This document shows positions 16,425-24,829 of a DNA stretch of 36,320 nucleotides, piece after piece (within the stretch, counting starts at the first letter, position 1; the number at the start of each line of letters is the position of its first letter). This DNA comes from Pseudomonas sp. PD9R (GTDB taxonomy: Bacteria; Pseudomonadota; Gammaproteobacteria; Pseudomonadales; Pseudomonadaceae). The position numbers and the translations under genes were made by a program. The stretch is taken from positions 231,076 to 267,395 of the forward strand of contig NZ_JAHTMR010000009.1 in NCBI RefSeq assembly GCF_019200975.1. Reading direction: 5' to 3'. The notes beneath the pieces are model-generated. The model worked only from the letters and a program-made list of their open reading frames with translations, had not been told where the DNA came from and searched no databases.

Positions 16425-18094
16425 TACCAGCTCCTGAACTTGGCGGGCGGGTTGTAGAGGCCACCGGACCACTCCACCAGATCGGCCACGCTTTTCGCGG
16501 CGAGCAGTTCGCGGGAGGCGTCGGTGCGGCGGATGCCGAGGTCTTCGGGCAAGGCGATCAGGCCTTCACGGCGCATGCGCGCGGTGTCTTTGGGGTTATG
16601 GCGCAGGCCGATGGCGGTCACCCCGGCGACCGCGGCGATCATTGCCTGGCGTTCTTCCAGCGAACGCGCCTTGTACAGATAGGCGATGCCTTCTTCGGTC
16701 AGCAGGTGGGTAACGTCGTCGCCGTAGACCATGATCGGCGCCAGTGGCATGCCGCTTTTCTTCGCCACGTCGATTGCATCGAGGGTTTCGACGAAGGTCG
16801 GTTTACCGCCCTCCTGGAACGTCTCGACCATTTGCACCACGAGTTTTTTGCCGCGTTCAAGCATCGGTTCCGGCACGTCGGTGTGGCGCATGTCGAGCCA
16901 GGCCGGCGTGCCATGACGGCGACCGCGCGGGTCGTGACCCATGTTTGGCGCACCGCCAAAACCGGCCAGGCGACCACGGGTCACTGTCGAAGAATGACCA
17001 TCGCCATCGACTTGCAATGTCGCACCGATAAACAGGTCCACCGCGTACTGCCCGGCCAATTGGCTGAACATCCGGTTGGAACGCATAGAGCCATCGCGCC
17101 CGGTGAAGAACACATCAGGCCGCGCGGCGATGTAGTTTTCCATGCCCAGTTCGGTGCCGAAGCAATGCACGCTTTCGACCCAGCCGCTTTCGATCGCCGG
17201 GATCAAAGTCGGGTGCGGATTGAGCGTCCAGTTGCGGCAGATCTTGCCTTTGAGGCCGAGGGATTCGCCGTAGGTCGGCAGGATCAATTCGATGGCGGCG
17301 GTGTTGAAACCGATGCCGTGATTGAGTGACTGTACGTTGTGTTTTTCGTAGATGCCGCGAATCGCCATCATCGCCATCAGCACGTGCACAGGCTTGATGT
17401 GGCGCGGGTCGCGGGTGAACAGCGGTTCGATGTAGAACGGCTTGTCGGCCACCACCACGAAATCGACCCAGGATGCGGGGATATCAACGCGAGGCAAGTC
17501 GCTGACGTCGTCCACCAACTGGTTGACCTGGACGATGACAATGCCGTCGCTGAACGCTGCGGGTTCGATCAGGGCCGGCGTGTCTTCGGTGCTTGCCCCG
17601 GTGTAGATATTGCCGGCGCGGTCGGCCATGAAGCCGGCTGAAAGGACCACATTGGGAATCAGGTCCACCACCAGGCGTGCGTAGAGTTCGATGTAGGTGT
17701 GGATCGCGCCGATTTCCAGCAGGCCGTCTTCGAGCAACTGGCTGATGCGCAAGCTTTGGGTGCCGGCGAAGGAGAAATCGAGTTTGCGGGCAATGCCGCG
17801 TTCGAACAGGTCCAGGTGCTCGGCGCGACCGACGCTGGGCATGATCATGTGCAGGTCATGCAACTTGCTCGGGTCGGCCTTGACCAGCGAGCGGGAAAGA
17901 AAGTCCGCCTGCTTCTGGTTGTTGCCCTCCAGCACCACGCGGTCGCCGGGCAGGATCAACGCCTCCAGTGCCGCGACGATCTTGTCGGTGGGCAGCACCA
18001 CTCCGTCGGCCAGGCCTCGCACAAGCGCGAGACGCCGCTGCTTTTCGCTGCGCCGCCGCGTCCATCGCGAGTCGGGGGATATTGTTGTTGTCAT
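16424..18094 (-). CDS. mdcA: Malonate decarboxylase alpha subunit
   Basis: MdcA is the acetyl-S-carrier:malonate carrier transferase that swaps acetyl for malonyl on MdcC and releases acetate. The 556-residue product belongs to the CoA-transferase superfamily. Recognisable blocks are LILPGDRVVLEGNNQKQADFL near residue 48, GFMADRAGNIYTGASTEDTP near 155 and GIGFNTAAIELILPTYGES near 265. ATG 18094 follows GTGGAGTGG and gives MTTTISPDSRW; 11 upstream codons are not needed. It is the first gene of a nine-gene operon that ends with madM. The 202-base gap to chpC holds a LysR-type box and a REPIN. Confidence 0.95.
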   Translation of the reverse strand: MTTTISPDSRWTRRRSEKQRRLALVRGLADGVVLPTDKIVAALEALILPGDRVVLEGNNQKQADFLSRSLVKADPSKLHDLHMIMPSVGRAEHLDLFERGIARKLDFSFAGTQSLRISQLLEDGLLEIGAIHTYIELYARLVVDLIPNVVLSAGFMADRAGNIYTGASTEDTPALIEPAAFSDGIVIVQVNQLVDDVSDLPRVDIPASWVDFVVVADKPFYIEPLFTRDPRHIKPVHVLMAMMAIRGIYEKHNVQSLNHGIGFNTAAIELILPTYGESLGLKGKICRNWTLNPHPTLIPAIESGWVESVHCFGTELGMENYIAARPDVFFTGRDGSMRSNRMFSQLAGQYAVDLFIGATLQVDGDGHSSTVTRGRLAGFGGAPNMGHDPRGRRHGTPAWLDMRHTDVPEPMLERGKKLVVQMVETFQEGGKPTFVETLDAIDVAKKSGMPLAPIMVYGDDVTHLLTEEGIAYLYKARSLEERQAMIAAVAGVTAIGLRHNPKDTARMRREGLIALPEDLGIRRTDASRELLAAKSVADLVEWSGGLYNPPAKFRSW

Positions 18095-18175
18095 GACCAC
18101 TCCACGGGTTCGCTGTCGTGGGGTCACCTTAGGAGCGTTGGGGTGGGTGCATCAATCAAGCAGAGCGGTGGATCG

Positions 18176-18190
18176 TTACGGTTAGGGTAA
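18176..18190. promoter_or_regulatory. Candidate MdcR operator upstream of mdcA
   Basis: TTACGGTTAGGGTAA is a perfect TTAC-N7-GTAA dyad with the T-N11-A core of LysR boxes. It lies about 80 bases upstream of the mdcA start and is the best dyad I see between the REPIN and the gene. MdcR binding is inferred from position and shape. Confidence 0.5.
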
Positions 18191-18220
18191 TAGTAGAGAG
18201 TTGTGTTGTCGGTGCCGGCG

Positions 18221-18290
18221 CCTTCGCGGGCAAGCCTCGCTCCTACACGTAATGCGCAGCCCTTGTAGGAGCGAGGCTTGCCCGCGAAGG
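18221..18290. repeat. REPIN, 'CGCGGGCAAGCCTCGCTCCTACA' type
   Basis: Two 27-base perfect inverted arms (18221-18247 and 18264-18290) with a 16-base spacer. It sits six bases past the chpC stop, and may act as the transcript end between the chp and mdc operons, which run the same way. Confidence 0.95.
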
Positions 18291-18296
18291 GGCCCG

Positions 18297-18764
18297 TCAG
18301 ACGAGCCCGGCGGTCACCAACAACTCCTCCAACCCCAATAAATCCGGCACCTTGGCCACTTGATCCGCCACCTGCACCGCCGCTTGTTCCAGCGAACACA
18401 AGGGCACATCCACATAGCTCAACTGACTGTCGAGCTTGTACGAACGCGGAATCCCTTGCACCAGCATCGCGATGAATTTCAACTCCGGCCGACCGCCGAG
18501 CGCATTGAGGATGACGATCCGGGCACGCTCGCCAATGACGATTTTGTTGCCACAGGCCGACTCGAAACTGAGCAGCGGAATCTGCCGATTACGCCACATC
18601 ACCCGCCCGAGATACCACGGCGGCGTATCAAGATCGAATGCCGCCGGCTGGTAGTCGATCAGTTCGGCGACCGCGACGTTGGGCAGTATCAGGTTGCGGT
18701 CGGCCAGAGGTAGCAGCAGGCCGGTAAGGTCGCTGGTGCGCTGGTTGATCAGCCGCTCAAGCAT
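18297..18764 (-). CDS. chpC: CheW-like chemotaxis coupling protein ChpC
   Basis: ChpC is a CheW-like adaptor of the Pil-Chp chemosensory system, thought to link further receptors to the kinase ChpA. The 155-residue product has a CheW-type fold: LLLPLADRNLILPNVAVAEL at the start, WRNRQIPLLSFE near residue 58 and an IVILNALGG strand. ATG 18764 overlaps the chpA stop by eight bases and gives MLERLINQR; a longer frame to 18794 only enters chpA. In PAO1 chpB lies between chpA and chpC; here it does not. Confidence 0.88.
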   Translation of the reverse strand: MLERLINQRTSDLTGLLLPLADRNLILPNVAVAELIDYQPAAFDLDTPPWYLGRVMWRNRQIPLLSFESACGNKIVIGERARIVILNALGGRPELKFIAMLVQGIPRSYKLDSQLSYVDVPLCSLEQAAVQVADQVAKVPDLLGLEELLVTAGLV

Positions 18765-21700
18765 GGGTTTTGCTCCACAGGGCAATGCTTTCAAGCAGTA
18801 CCGATTCCTGGTACGGCTTGCCGAGGTAGTCGTTTACGCCGATCGCCATGGCCCGGTCGCGGTGTTTCTGGCCGGTGCGCGAGGTGATCATGATGATCGG
18901 CAGGTGCTGCAAACGCTCATCGCTGCGTACTTGCGCGGCCACTTCGAAGCCGTCCATGCGCGGCATCTCGATGTCCAGCAACATCACGTCTGGCATGTGT
19001 TCTTCGAGCAACAGCATGGCATCGACCCCGTCCTTGGCCGTCAGCACGTTCATGCCGTGGCGTTCGAGCAACCGGCTGGTGACCTTGCGTACAGTGACCG
19101 AATCGTCGACCACCATCACCAGCAACGGCCGTTGCGGTTCGGACTCGCTGTCCTGGTTCGGTGTGCGCTGCGGCACATGGGCTTGCGAGGCGCGGATCGG
19201 CGCCAGCAAATCCAGAATCAAAACCACCCGGCCATCGCCCAGAATCGTCGCCCCGGACACACCCTGCACCGCCGCGAATTGTGGGCCGAGGCTCTTGACC
19301 ACAATCTCCCGAGTACCGGCCATGGCATCGACCAGCACCGCGATGTGCCGGTCGTTGCACTGCACCAGCAACACCGGCAGCGGCAGACTCTGGCCGAGGA
19401 GTTTGGGACGCAGGCTGGTTTTCAGCAGCTCGCCCAAATAACACAACTCATAGCGTTGCCCGGCGTATTCATAGGTCGGCGGATCGAAGCGGAAATGCCC
19501 TTCGAGTTCGTTGGGCAACACGCGGACAATCCCGTCGATGGTGTTCAGCGGGATCGCATACTGATCTTCTCCGCAATGCACCATCAGCGCCCGATTGACC
19601 GACACGGTGAACGGCAGGCGAATGCGAAAATGCACGCCCTGCCCCGGCGTCGAATCGATGCTCATGCTGCCACCCAGTTGCCGCACTTCTTCCTGCACAA
19701 CATCCATGCCGACACCGCGTCCGGAAATCTGGGTGACTTTTTCAGCTGTCGAGAACCCCGGTTGCATGATCAGTTGCAGCACGTCGCGGTCGCTCATCTC
19801 GCTGTCGGGGTCAAGCAGGCCGCGCTTGATCGCCTTGCGCCGCACGGCTTCAAGCGGCACGCCGGCGCCGTCGTCGCGGATATCGAAAATGATATCGCCG
19901 CCCTCGCGCAACAGGTCGAGGGTGATCCGCCCTTGAGCCGGTTTGCCCGCCGCGAGCCGCACCTCGGTGGATTCGAGGCCATGGTCCACGGCGTTGCGCA
20001 GCATGTGTTCCAGTGGCGCGGCCATGCGCTCAAGCACGTTGCGATCCATTTCGCCTTCGGCATTTTCGACGATGAATTCAACGTCCTTGCCCAGCTCTTC
20101 GGACACTTGGCGGACAATGCGTTTCAAACGCGGCAGCATCCGTTCGAACGGCACCATGCGCGTGCGCATCAGGCCTTCCTGCAATTCGGTGTTGATGCGG
20201 CCCTGCTGTTGCAGCAGGTTTTCCGCGTCCTGATTGCGCCGGTCGAGGGTTTCCTTGAGGTCGAGCAAATCGGAGGCGGACTCGAACAGCGCCCGCGACA
20301 GTTGCTGCAATTGCGAGTGACGGTCCATTTCCAGCGGATCGAATTCTTCATAACCCAGGCGTTCCGCGTCGACTTGCTGACGGCTGAGAATCCGCCCTTG
20401 GGTTTCGGTATCGAGTCGGCGCAACTGATCACGCATTCGCTCGATGGTGGTTTCCATCTCGTTCAAGGCCACTTGTGCATCGCTGACCTGCTGCTCGATG
20501 CGGCCACGGAAAATCGACGTTTCGCCAGCCAGGTTGACCAGGTCGTCGAGCAATTCCGCCGAGACCTTGACCATGTCCGCACCGGCGTCCGGTTGCGGCG
20601 GCGCAGCCTCGGGCTTTGCCGTGGCGGGCAGCGGGACCGGGGTCTCAAGTACCGCCGGGTGGCTGAAATTCTTGATCGCATCGATCAATCGGTCGGCCGG
20701 CGGCAACGGCTCGCCGGCGCGGGCGGCGTCGAGCATTTGCGCGAGTCGGTCCTGGCTGCGCTGCAGCAGCTCGAACAACGCTGCCGTCGGTTTCAAAACG
20801 CCTGTGGATAAACCTTCGTAGAGAAACTCCAGCTCATGGGCCAGATCGCCGATCGGGGCGATTTCAACCATGCGCGCACCGCCCTTGAGCGTGTGCAGGT
20901 CGCGCAGCAGGGTTTCCACTTCCTGACGACTTGAAGGTTCGGCCTGCCAACGCAGCAATGCCGCGCCAGAGCTTTCGATGATGTCGAAGCCTTCCTCAAG
21001 GAAGATGTCCAGCAGCTCGCTGTCGTGGTGCGCCGAGTCATTGCTGGCCGCCGGCTCGATCACGTCGGCGTGACCCGCGTGCCCCTGTCGGAACGCGCGA
21101 ATGGCGTCAACCAGTTCGCCCGGATTATCCAGAACTTGATGCTGTTGCAACTGATCTAGCAAATGCGCCAGTCGGTCATGGCTCTGTTGCAGCAAATGCG
21201 CCAGCCCGTCGCTGAAGCTGTAACGGCGGTCGACCAGGCCCTCGTAAAGGTTTTCCAGTTCCTGAGCCAGGTCACCGACCGGCTTGACTTCGGCCATCCG
21301 CGCACCGCCCTTGAGGGTGTGCAAATCGCGCTGCAAGGACGACAGCGGCGCGGCGTTATGCGGGTCTGACAACCAGCGTTGCAAGGCCTGGTTTGCGCTT
21401 TCAAGAATATCTACCGCCTCTTCGAGGAAGATCGAAACGATCTCATCGTCCAGGCCGCGATCCCTTGTAGGAGCGAGCTCGCTGGCGATAGGCGTTAACG
21501 ATGACGCATTGTCATTGGATAAACGCGGCGTACTTGAGTCCATCGCGAGCGAGCTCGCTCCTACAGGGGCAGCGGGGAGCGTGCGTTCGAGTTCGGCGGT
21601 GACGTCACCCAGCTCGCGGATGCTCAAGGTGCGGCTGCCATCGCTGCGAATCAGGCCCATGGCCGACGGGTCGAGGCTCTCGTCGAGCAAGCCGTGCAAG

Positions 21701-24700
21701 GCGCGAATCCGCTCCGGGCGCGGGCTGACTTCCTGGCCGGCAGCCAGTTCGTCGAGCATGTTGATCAGCGCTTCGTGGGCACTTTGCGCCTCATGGAAAA
21801 ACGCCTCGCTGACCGCCAGGCTGCTCTCTTCCACGGCACCGTAGAGGTCGAGCAAGGCTTCGCAGAGTTCATCCATCGGATGCAGATCGGCAAGGTGTGC
21901 GCCTTCGCCAAGGGTGGTCAATTCATCCAGCAGTGCACTCAGTTCCTGACGTTCTCCGGGATGCTGCTGCCAGCGCTGCAACAGGCTTTCAGCGTCCAGC
22001 AGGATGTCCATGCCCTGGGAAAGGAAGTTGTTGATCAACTGCGGGTCACGCTTGATCCGCAGCCTCATGTTTGGTGCGTTTGAAAGGCTGGCCAGGCGCT
22101 CGGCCAACAACGCCTGGGTGCGCTCGATCAATGCAGGCGCGTCGGGGATCTCGGCCAGCGGATCCGTCCTGAGTTGGCGCAAGCCAAGACGGAACAAGCC
22201 CTCGGCTTCCAGCAACAGTTCGACTTCATCCAGATCAAGCGCAATCTGGTGGGCCTTGTACTCCCGGGCCAATTGATCCAACGGCGCCGCCAGCTCGGCA
22301 ATCGGCAAAACCCCGGCCATCGACGCACTGCCCTTGAGGGTGTGCAAGGCGCGCTGCAACTCGTCGCTGGCCTGCAACGGCACGTGCTCGGCAGCCTGAT
22401 CGAGGAAGCGATTGAGACTGCCCAGGTGGGTTTCAGCTTCTTTGCGGAAAATCTCCAGCAACAGCGGATCGAGCGCCGCCACATCCTGGGTATCTTCATC
22501 GCTGATCGGTTCAGCGCCTTTGGCCAGCGCATGGGCACGCGCAGCCAACTGATCGACATCGTTGCGCTGACGCTGGGCATTGGCGGCATATTCAGCCACC
22601 AGTTCCGGCAGCAGGTTCAGTACATCGCCGAGCAGTTGCTGCACCGTGGCACCCGGCTCCACGCTGTTTTCCAGCACGCGATTGAGCAGGTTTTCTATTG
22701 CCCAAGCCAGTTCGCCCAGCACCAGGGCGCGAACCATCCGGCCGCTGCCCTTGAGGGTATGGAAGGCGCGGCGCAATTCACTCAGGGCCGAGAGGTTGTC
22801 AGGGTTGACCGACCAGCGCGGCAGATATTCGCGGAGGATTTCCAGGACTTCATCGGTTTCTTCGAGGAATACTTCCCGCAACTCGTCGTCCACCGGTTCT
22901 TCTCCGGCGGGGGGCGGCAGCAGGCTGTCGGGGGTGTTCAACGCCGGCGGATTCAAGGCCGATACAGGGCTGGCGAGCACATCGGCCAGGGTCTGGACGA
23001 TCTGCGGGTCATCCAGCTCCTGCATCAATTGCATGACTTGCGCTTCGCTGGGGCTCAGCACATCTTCAAGCACCGGCACGTGCTGCTCGCTGGGGAAGAA
23101 GCCGAGGGTTGCCAGGCTTTTCTCCGCGACATCGAGCAAGGTTTCTCCGGGCGCCTCGGGATCATCGCTGAGGCGTTCAAGGTAATACTCAATGCTGGTA
23201 ATCACATCGGCGAGGTTTTCCAGTTCCTGCCAACCGGGCTGATCCTGATCGAGTAGCAAGTGCTCGCGGATGAAGTGGTTGCAGGTTTCGATCAGGCTCG
23301 CGGCGCGGCTCAACGGGATCATCGCCAATGCACCGCGCACCTGGGTCAGCAAGGCGGGCAGCGCCTGCAAATGCTGACGGTCCCAGTCGGCGTCGATGTA
23401 GTCGACGATCATATCCTTGGCCTGTTGCAGGCAGATGCGCGTTTCCTTGATCACGATCTGATGAATCTGCGTCAGGTCGGTGGTCGGCAGGCGGCTTTCT
23501 TCCTGGCTCTCGGGCTCGACGGTGCCGACCATGCCGGCCAGGGTCGCTTCGACATAGAGCAAGGCCCCGGCGACGTCCATGAGTATCGCGTCATCCGGCG
23601 CGCGCTGGCCTTGGGCAAGGCTCAACACCACCGCCAGTTGATCGATGATGACCTTGCGCGGCTGGCCAAACCCCAGCACCGCCAGGGTGTCGGCGATTTG
23701 CCGCAGCGGCGCCAGCAGGCTGTCGAGAGCAGAGGCGTGTTGCCGGTCGCTGCGCACGAACAGGTCCAGGCGCTCCTTGACCCGCACCAGTTCTTCGCAC
23801 AGCGCCGCCAATACCGAACGCATGGCATCGCGGTCGGGACCGGCCAGCCGTGCGCGTTCTTCATCGACCATCGCGCTGTCAGGCAGCGCGTCGTCCAGTC
23901 CGTAGCGATCTTTCATGGTCAGCATCTGCCCGGTGGGGTGTTCGGCCTTGGCAATATAAAACAGCAAACTCTTCAGCAACTCCGGCGGTGCCGGTTGATT
24001 CATGGCGCGCATGCCTTGATCGAGCAGGCGCTTGAGTTCCTTGTCGGCGTCCTTGAACAGGCTGCGCAGGGCAGGACTGTTGGCAATCGCACCGCCGCGC
24101 ATGCCTTCGACCAGCGCCGAAGCGACCTGCCACAACGGGCTCAGCGGCGAGTTGCCGCACAAGACTTCGAGGCGGGTAAATAACCTGGCCAGATAACCGA
24201 GGTGAGTGTCGTCATCCTGCTCGCGCAGCAAACCCACCAAGGCCATCTGCAACATCTGCCGCAGTTTGCGCAGCACACTGGGCAGTTGCGCCGGTTCCAG
24301 CAGCGCCAGCGACGCTTCGCCCAACGGCGGCAGGTCCGGCAGTTGCGGGCTGAACAGACTGGTTTCGGACAACAGGCTTTCACCACGGGCACTGCGCAGA
24401 TCGTTGATCAGCGGCAGCACCACCAGCGGCAAATCGCGGCGCGCGCCCTGGACCCGGTCGAGGTAGATCGGCAATTGTCCCAAGGCTTGCAGCAACAGGT
24501 GCAGCGCCTCGTCACGATGGCTGACGCGATCCTGCTGCAAGGCCGTGGCCAGTTGCTCCATCTCTTCGGCGAGCAGGGCCGCGCCGTAGAACTCGACCAT
24601 CTGCAAACTGCCGTGAACCTGATGGATGCACGCCAGGCAATCGCTCAGGGCGTGCGTTGCCTGCGGGTCATCAAGCAGGGTTTCGATGGCGTGATGAGCC

Positions 24701-24768
24701 TGTTTCAGCGTTTCGGCAATCTCGCCTTTGACCCATTCGAGGGCCACATAGTCGTGCCGATCACCCAT
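18757..24768 (-). CDS. chpA: Multi-phosphotransfer hybrid histidine kinase ChpA
   Basis: ChpA is the CheA-like kinase of the Pil-Chp system, controlling twitching and surface responses through PilG and PilH. Of 2003 residues, the first 1350 hold phosphotransfer domains. A divergent one has His49 (HQVHGS), a threonine variant has Thr475 (TQVRG), and four canonical HTLKG sites fall at His670, His809, His1150 and His1292. The CheA part follows: a helical dimerisation region, then an ATPase with the N box at Asn1592 (LRNAVDHG), DDGAGV and GRGVGMD near 1684, a CheW domain from about 1727, and a receiver domain with phospho-Asp1932 (LLDIEMPRMDG). It is shorter than PAO1 ChpA (about 2470). Residues of about 1068-1101 are encoded by a REPIN. 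ATG 24768 (MGDRHDYVALEW) matches the family. Some phosphotransfer domains may be too degenerate to see. Confidence 0.95.
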   Translation of the reverse strand: MGDRHDYVALEWVKGEIAETLKQAHHAIETLLDDPQATHALSDCLACIHQVHGSLQMVEFYGAALLAEEMEQLATALQQDRVSHRDEALHLLLQALGQLPIYLDRVQGARRDLPLVVLPLINDLRSARGESLLSETSLFSPQLPDLPPLGEASLALLEPAQLPSVLRKLRQMLQMALVGLLREQDDDTHLGYLARLFTRLEVLCGNSPLSPLWQVASALVEGMRGGAIANSPALRSLFKDADKELKRLLDQGMRAMNQPAPPELLKSLLFYIAKAEHPTGQMLTMKDRYGLDDALPDSAMVDEERARLAGPDRDAMRSVLAALCEELVRVKERLDLFVRSDRQHASALDSLLAPLRQIADTLAVLGFGQPRKVIIDQLAVVLSLAQGQRAPDDAILMDVAGALLYVEATLAGMVGTVEPESQEESRLPTTDLTQIHQIVIKETRICLQQAKDMIVDYIDADWDRQHLQALPALLTQVRGALAMIPLSRAASLIETCNHFIREHLLLDQDQPGWQELENLADVITSIEYYLERLSDDPEAPGETLLDVAEKSLATLGFFPSEQHVPVLEDVLSPSEAQVMQLMQELDDPQIVQTLADVLASPVSALNPPALNTPDSLLPPPAGEEPVDDELREVFLEETDEVLEILREYLPRWSVNPDNLSALSELRRAFHTLKGSGRMVRALVLGELAWAIENLLNRVLENSVEPGATVQQLLGDVLNLLPELVAEYAANAQRQRNDVDQLAARAHALAKGAEPISDEDTQDVAALDPLLLEIFRKEAETHLGSLNRFLDQAAEHVPLQASDELQRALHTLKGSASMAGVLPIAELAAPLDQLAREYKAHQIALDLDEVELLLEAEGLFRLGLRQLRTDPLAEIPDAPALIERTQALLAERLASLSNAPNMRLRIKRDPQLINNFLSQGMDILLDAESLLQRWQQHPGERQELSALLDELTTLGEGAHLADLHPMDELCEALLDLYGAVEESSLAVSEAFFHEAQSAHEALINMLDELAAGQEVSPRPERIRALHGLLDESLDPSAMGLIRSDGSRTLSIRELGDVTAELERTLPAAPVGASSLAMDSSTPRLSNDNASSLTPIASELAPTRDRGLDDEIVSIFLEEAVDILESANQALQRWLSDPHNAAPLSSLQRDLHTLKGGARMAEVKPVGDLAQELENLYEGLVDRRYSFSDGLAHLLQQSHDRLAHLLDQLQQHQVLDNPGELVDAIRAFRQGHAGHADVIEPAASNDSAHHDSELLDIFLEEGFDIIESSGAALLRWQAEPSSRQEVETLLRDLHTLKGGARMVEIAPIGDLAHELEFLYEGLSTGVLKPTAALFELLQRSQDRLAQMLDAARAGEPLPPADRLIDAIKNFSHPAVLETPVPLPATAKPEAAPPQPDAGADMVKVSAELLDDLVNLAGETSIFRGRIEQQVSDAQVALNEMETTIERMRDQLRRLDTETQGRILSRQQVDAERLGYEEFDPLEMDRHSQLQQLSRALFESASDLLDLKETLDRRNQDAENLLQQQGRINTELQEGLMRTRMVPFERMLPRLKRIVRQVSEELGKDVEFIVENAEGEMDRNVLERMAAPLEHMLRNAVDHGLESTEVRLAAGKPAQGRITLDLLREGGDIIFDIRDDGAGVPLEAVRRKAIKRGLLDPDSEMSDRDVLQLIMQPGFSTAEKVTQISGRGVGMDVVQEEVRQLGGSMSIDSTPGQGVHFRIRLPFTVSVNRALMVHCGEDQYAIPLNTIDGIVRVLPNELEGHFRFDPPTYEYAGQRYELCYLGELLKTSLRPKLLGQSLPLPVLLVQCNDRHIAVLVDAMAGTREIVVKSLGPQFAAVQGVSGATILGDGRVVLILDLLAPIRASQAHVPQRTPNQDSESEPQRPLLVMVVDDSVTVRKVTSRLLERHGMNVLTAKDGVDAMLLLEEHMPDVMLLDIEMPRMDGFEVAAQVRSDERLQHLPIIMITSRTGQKHRDRAMAIGVNDYLGKPYQESVLLESIALWSKTHA
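21466..21565. repeat. REPIN translated in frame inside chpA
   Basis: Arms TGTAGGAGCGAGCTCGCTGG... (21466-21489) and the inverted copy ending CTCGCTCCTACA (21542-21565) pair over 24 bases with one mismatch, around a 52-base spacer. The whole element is read through in the chpA frame and encodes a Ser/Ala-rich linker (VGASSLAMDS... to ...SELAPTR) between two phosphotransfer domains. Confidence 0.95.
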
Positions 24769-24829
24769 AACCACTCCAGTACCCACTTCAGTCAAGATGT
24801 CAGTCAAGGCGCCCAGGCCCACGGGCGGT

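Noticed and set aside
10820..18094. The mdc/mad cluster as a novel carboxylase-like system
   Set aside because: Every gene matches the known biotin-independent malonate decarboxylase set in the known Pseudomonas order.
18679..20811. A 710-codon plus-strand frame over the 3' half of chpA
   Set aside because: Antisense to the ATPase, CheW and receiver domains; composition is that of reversed codons, with no motif of its own.
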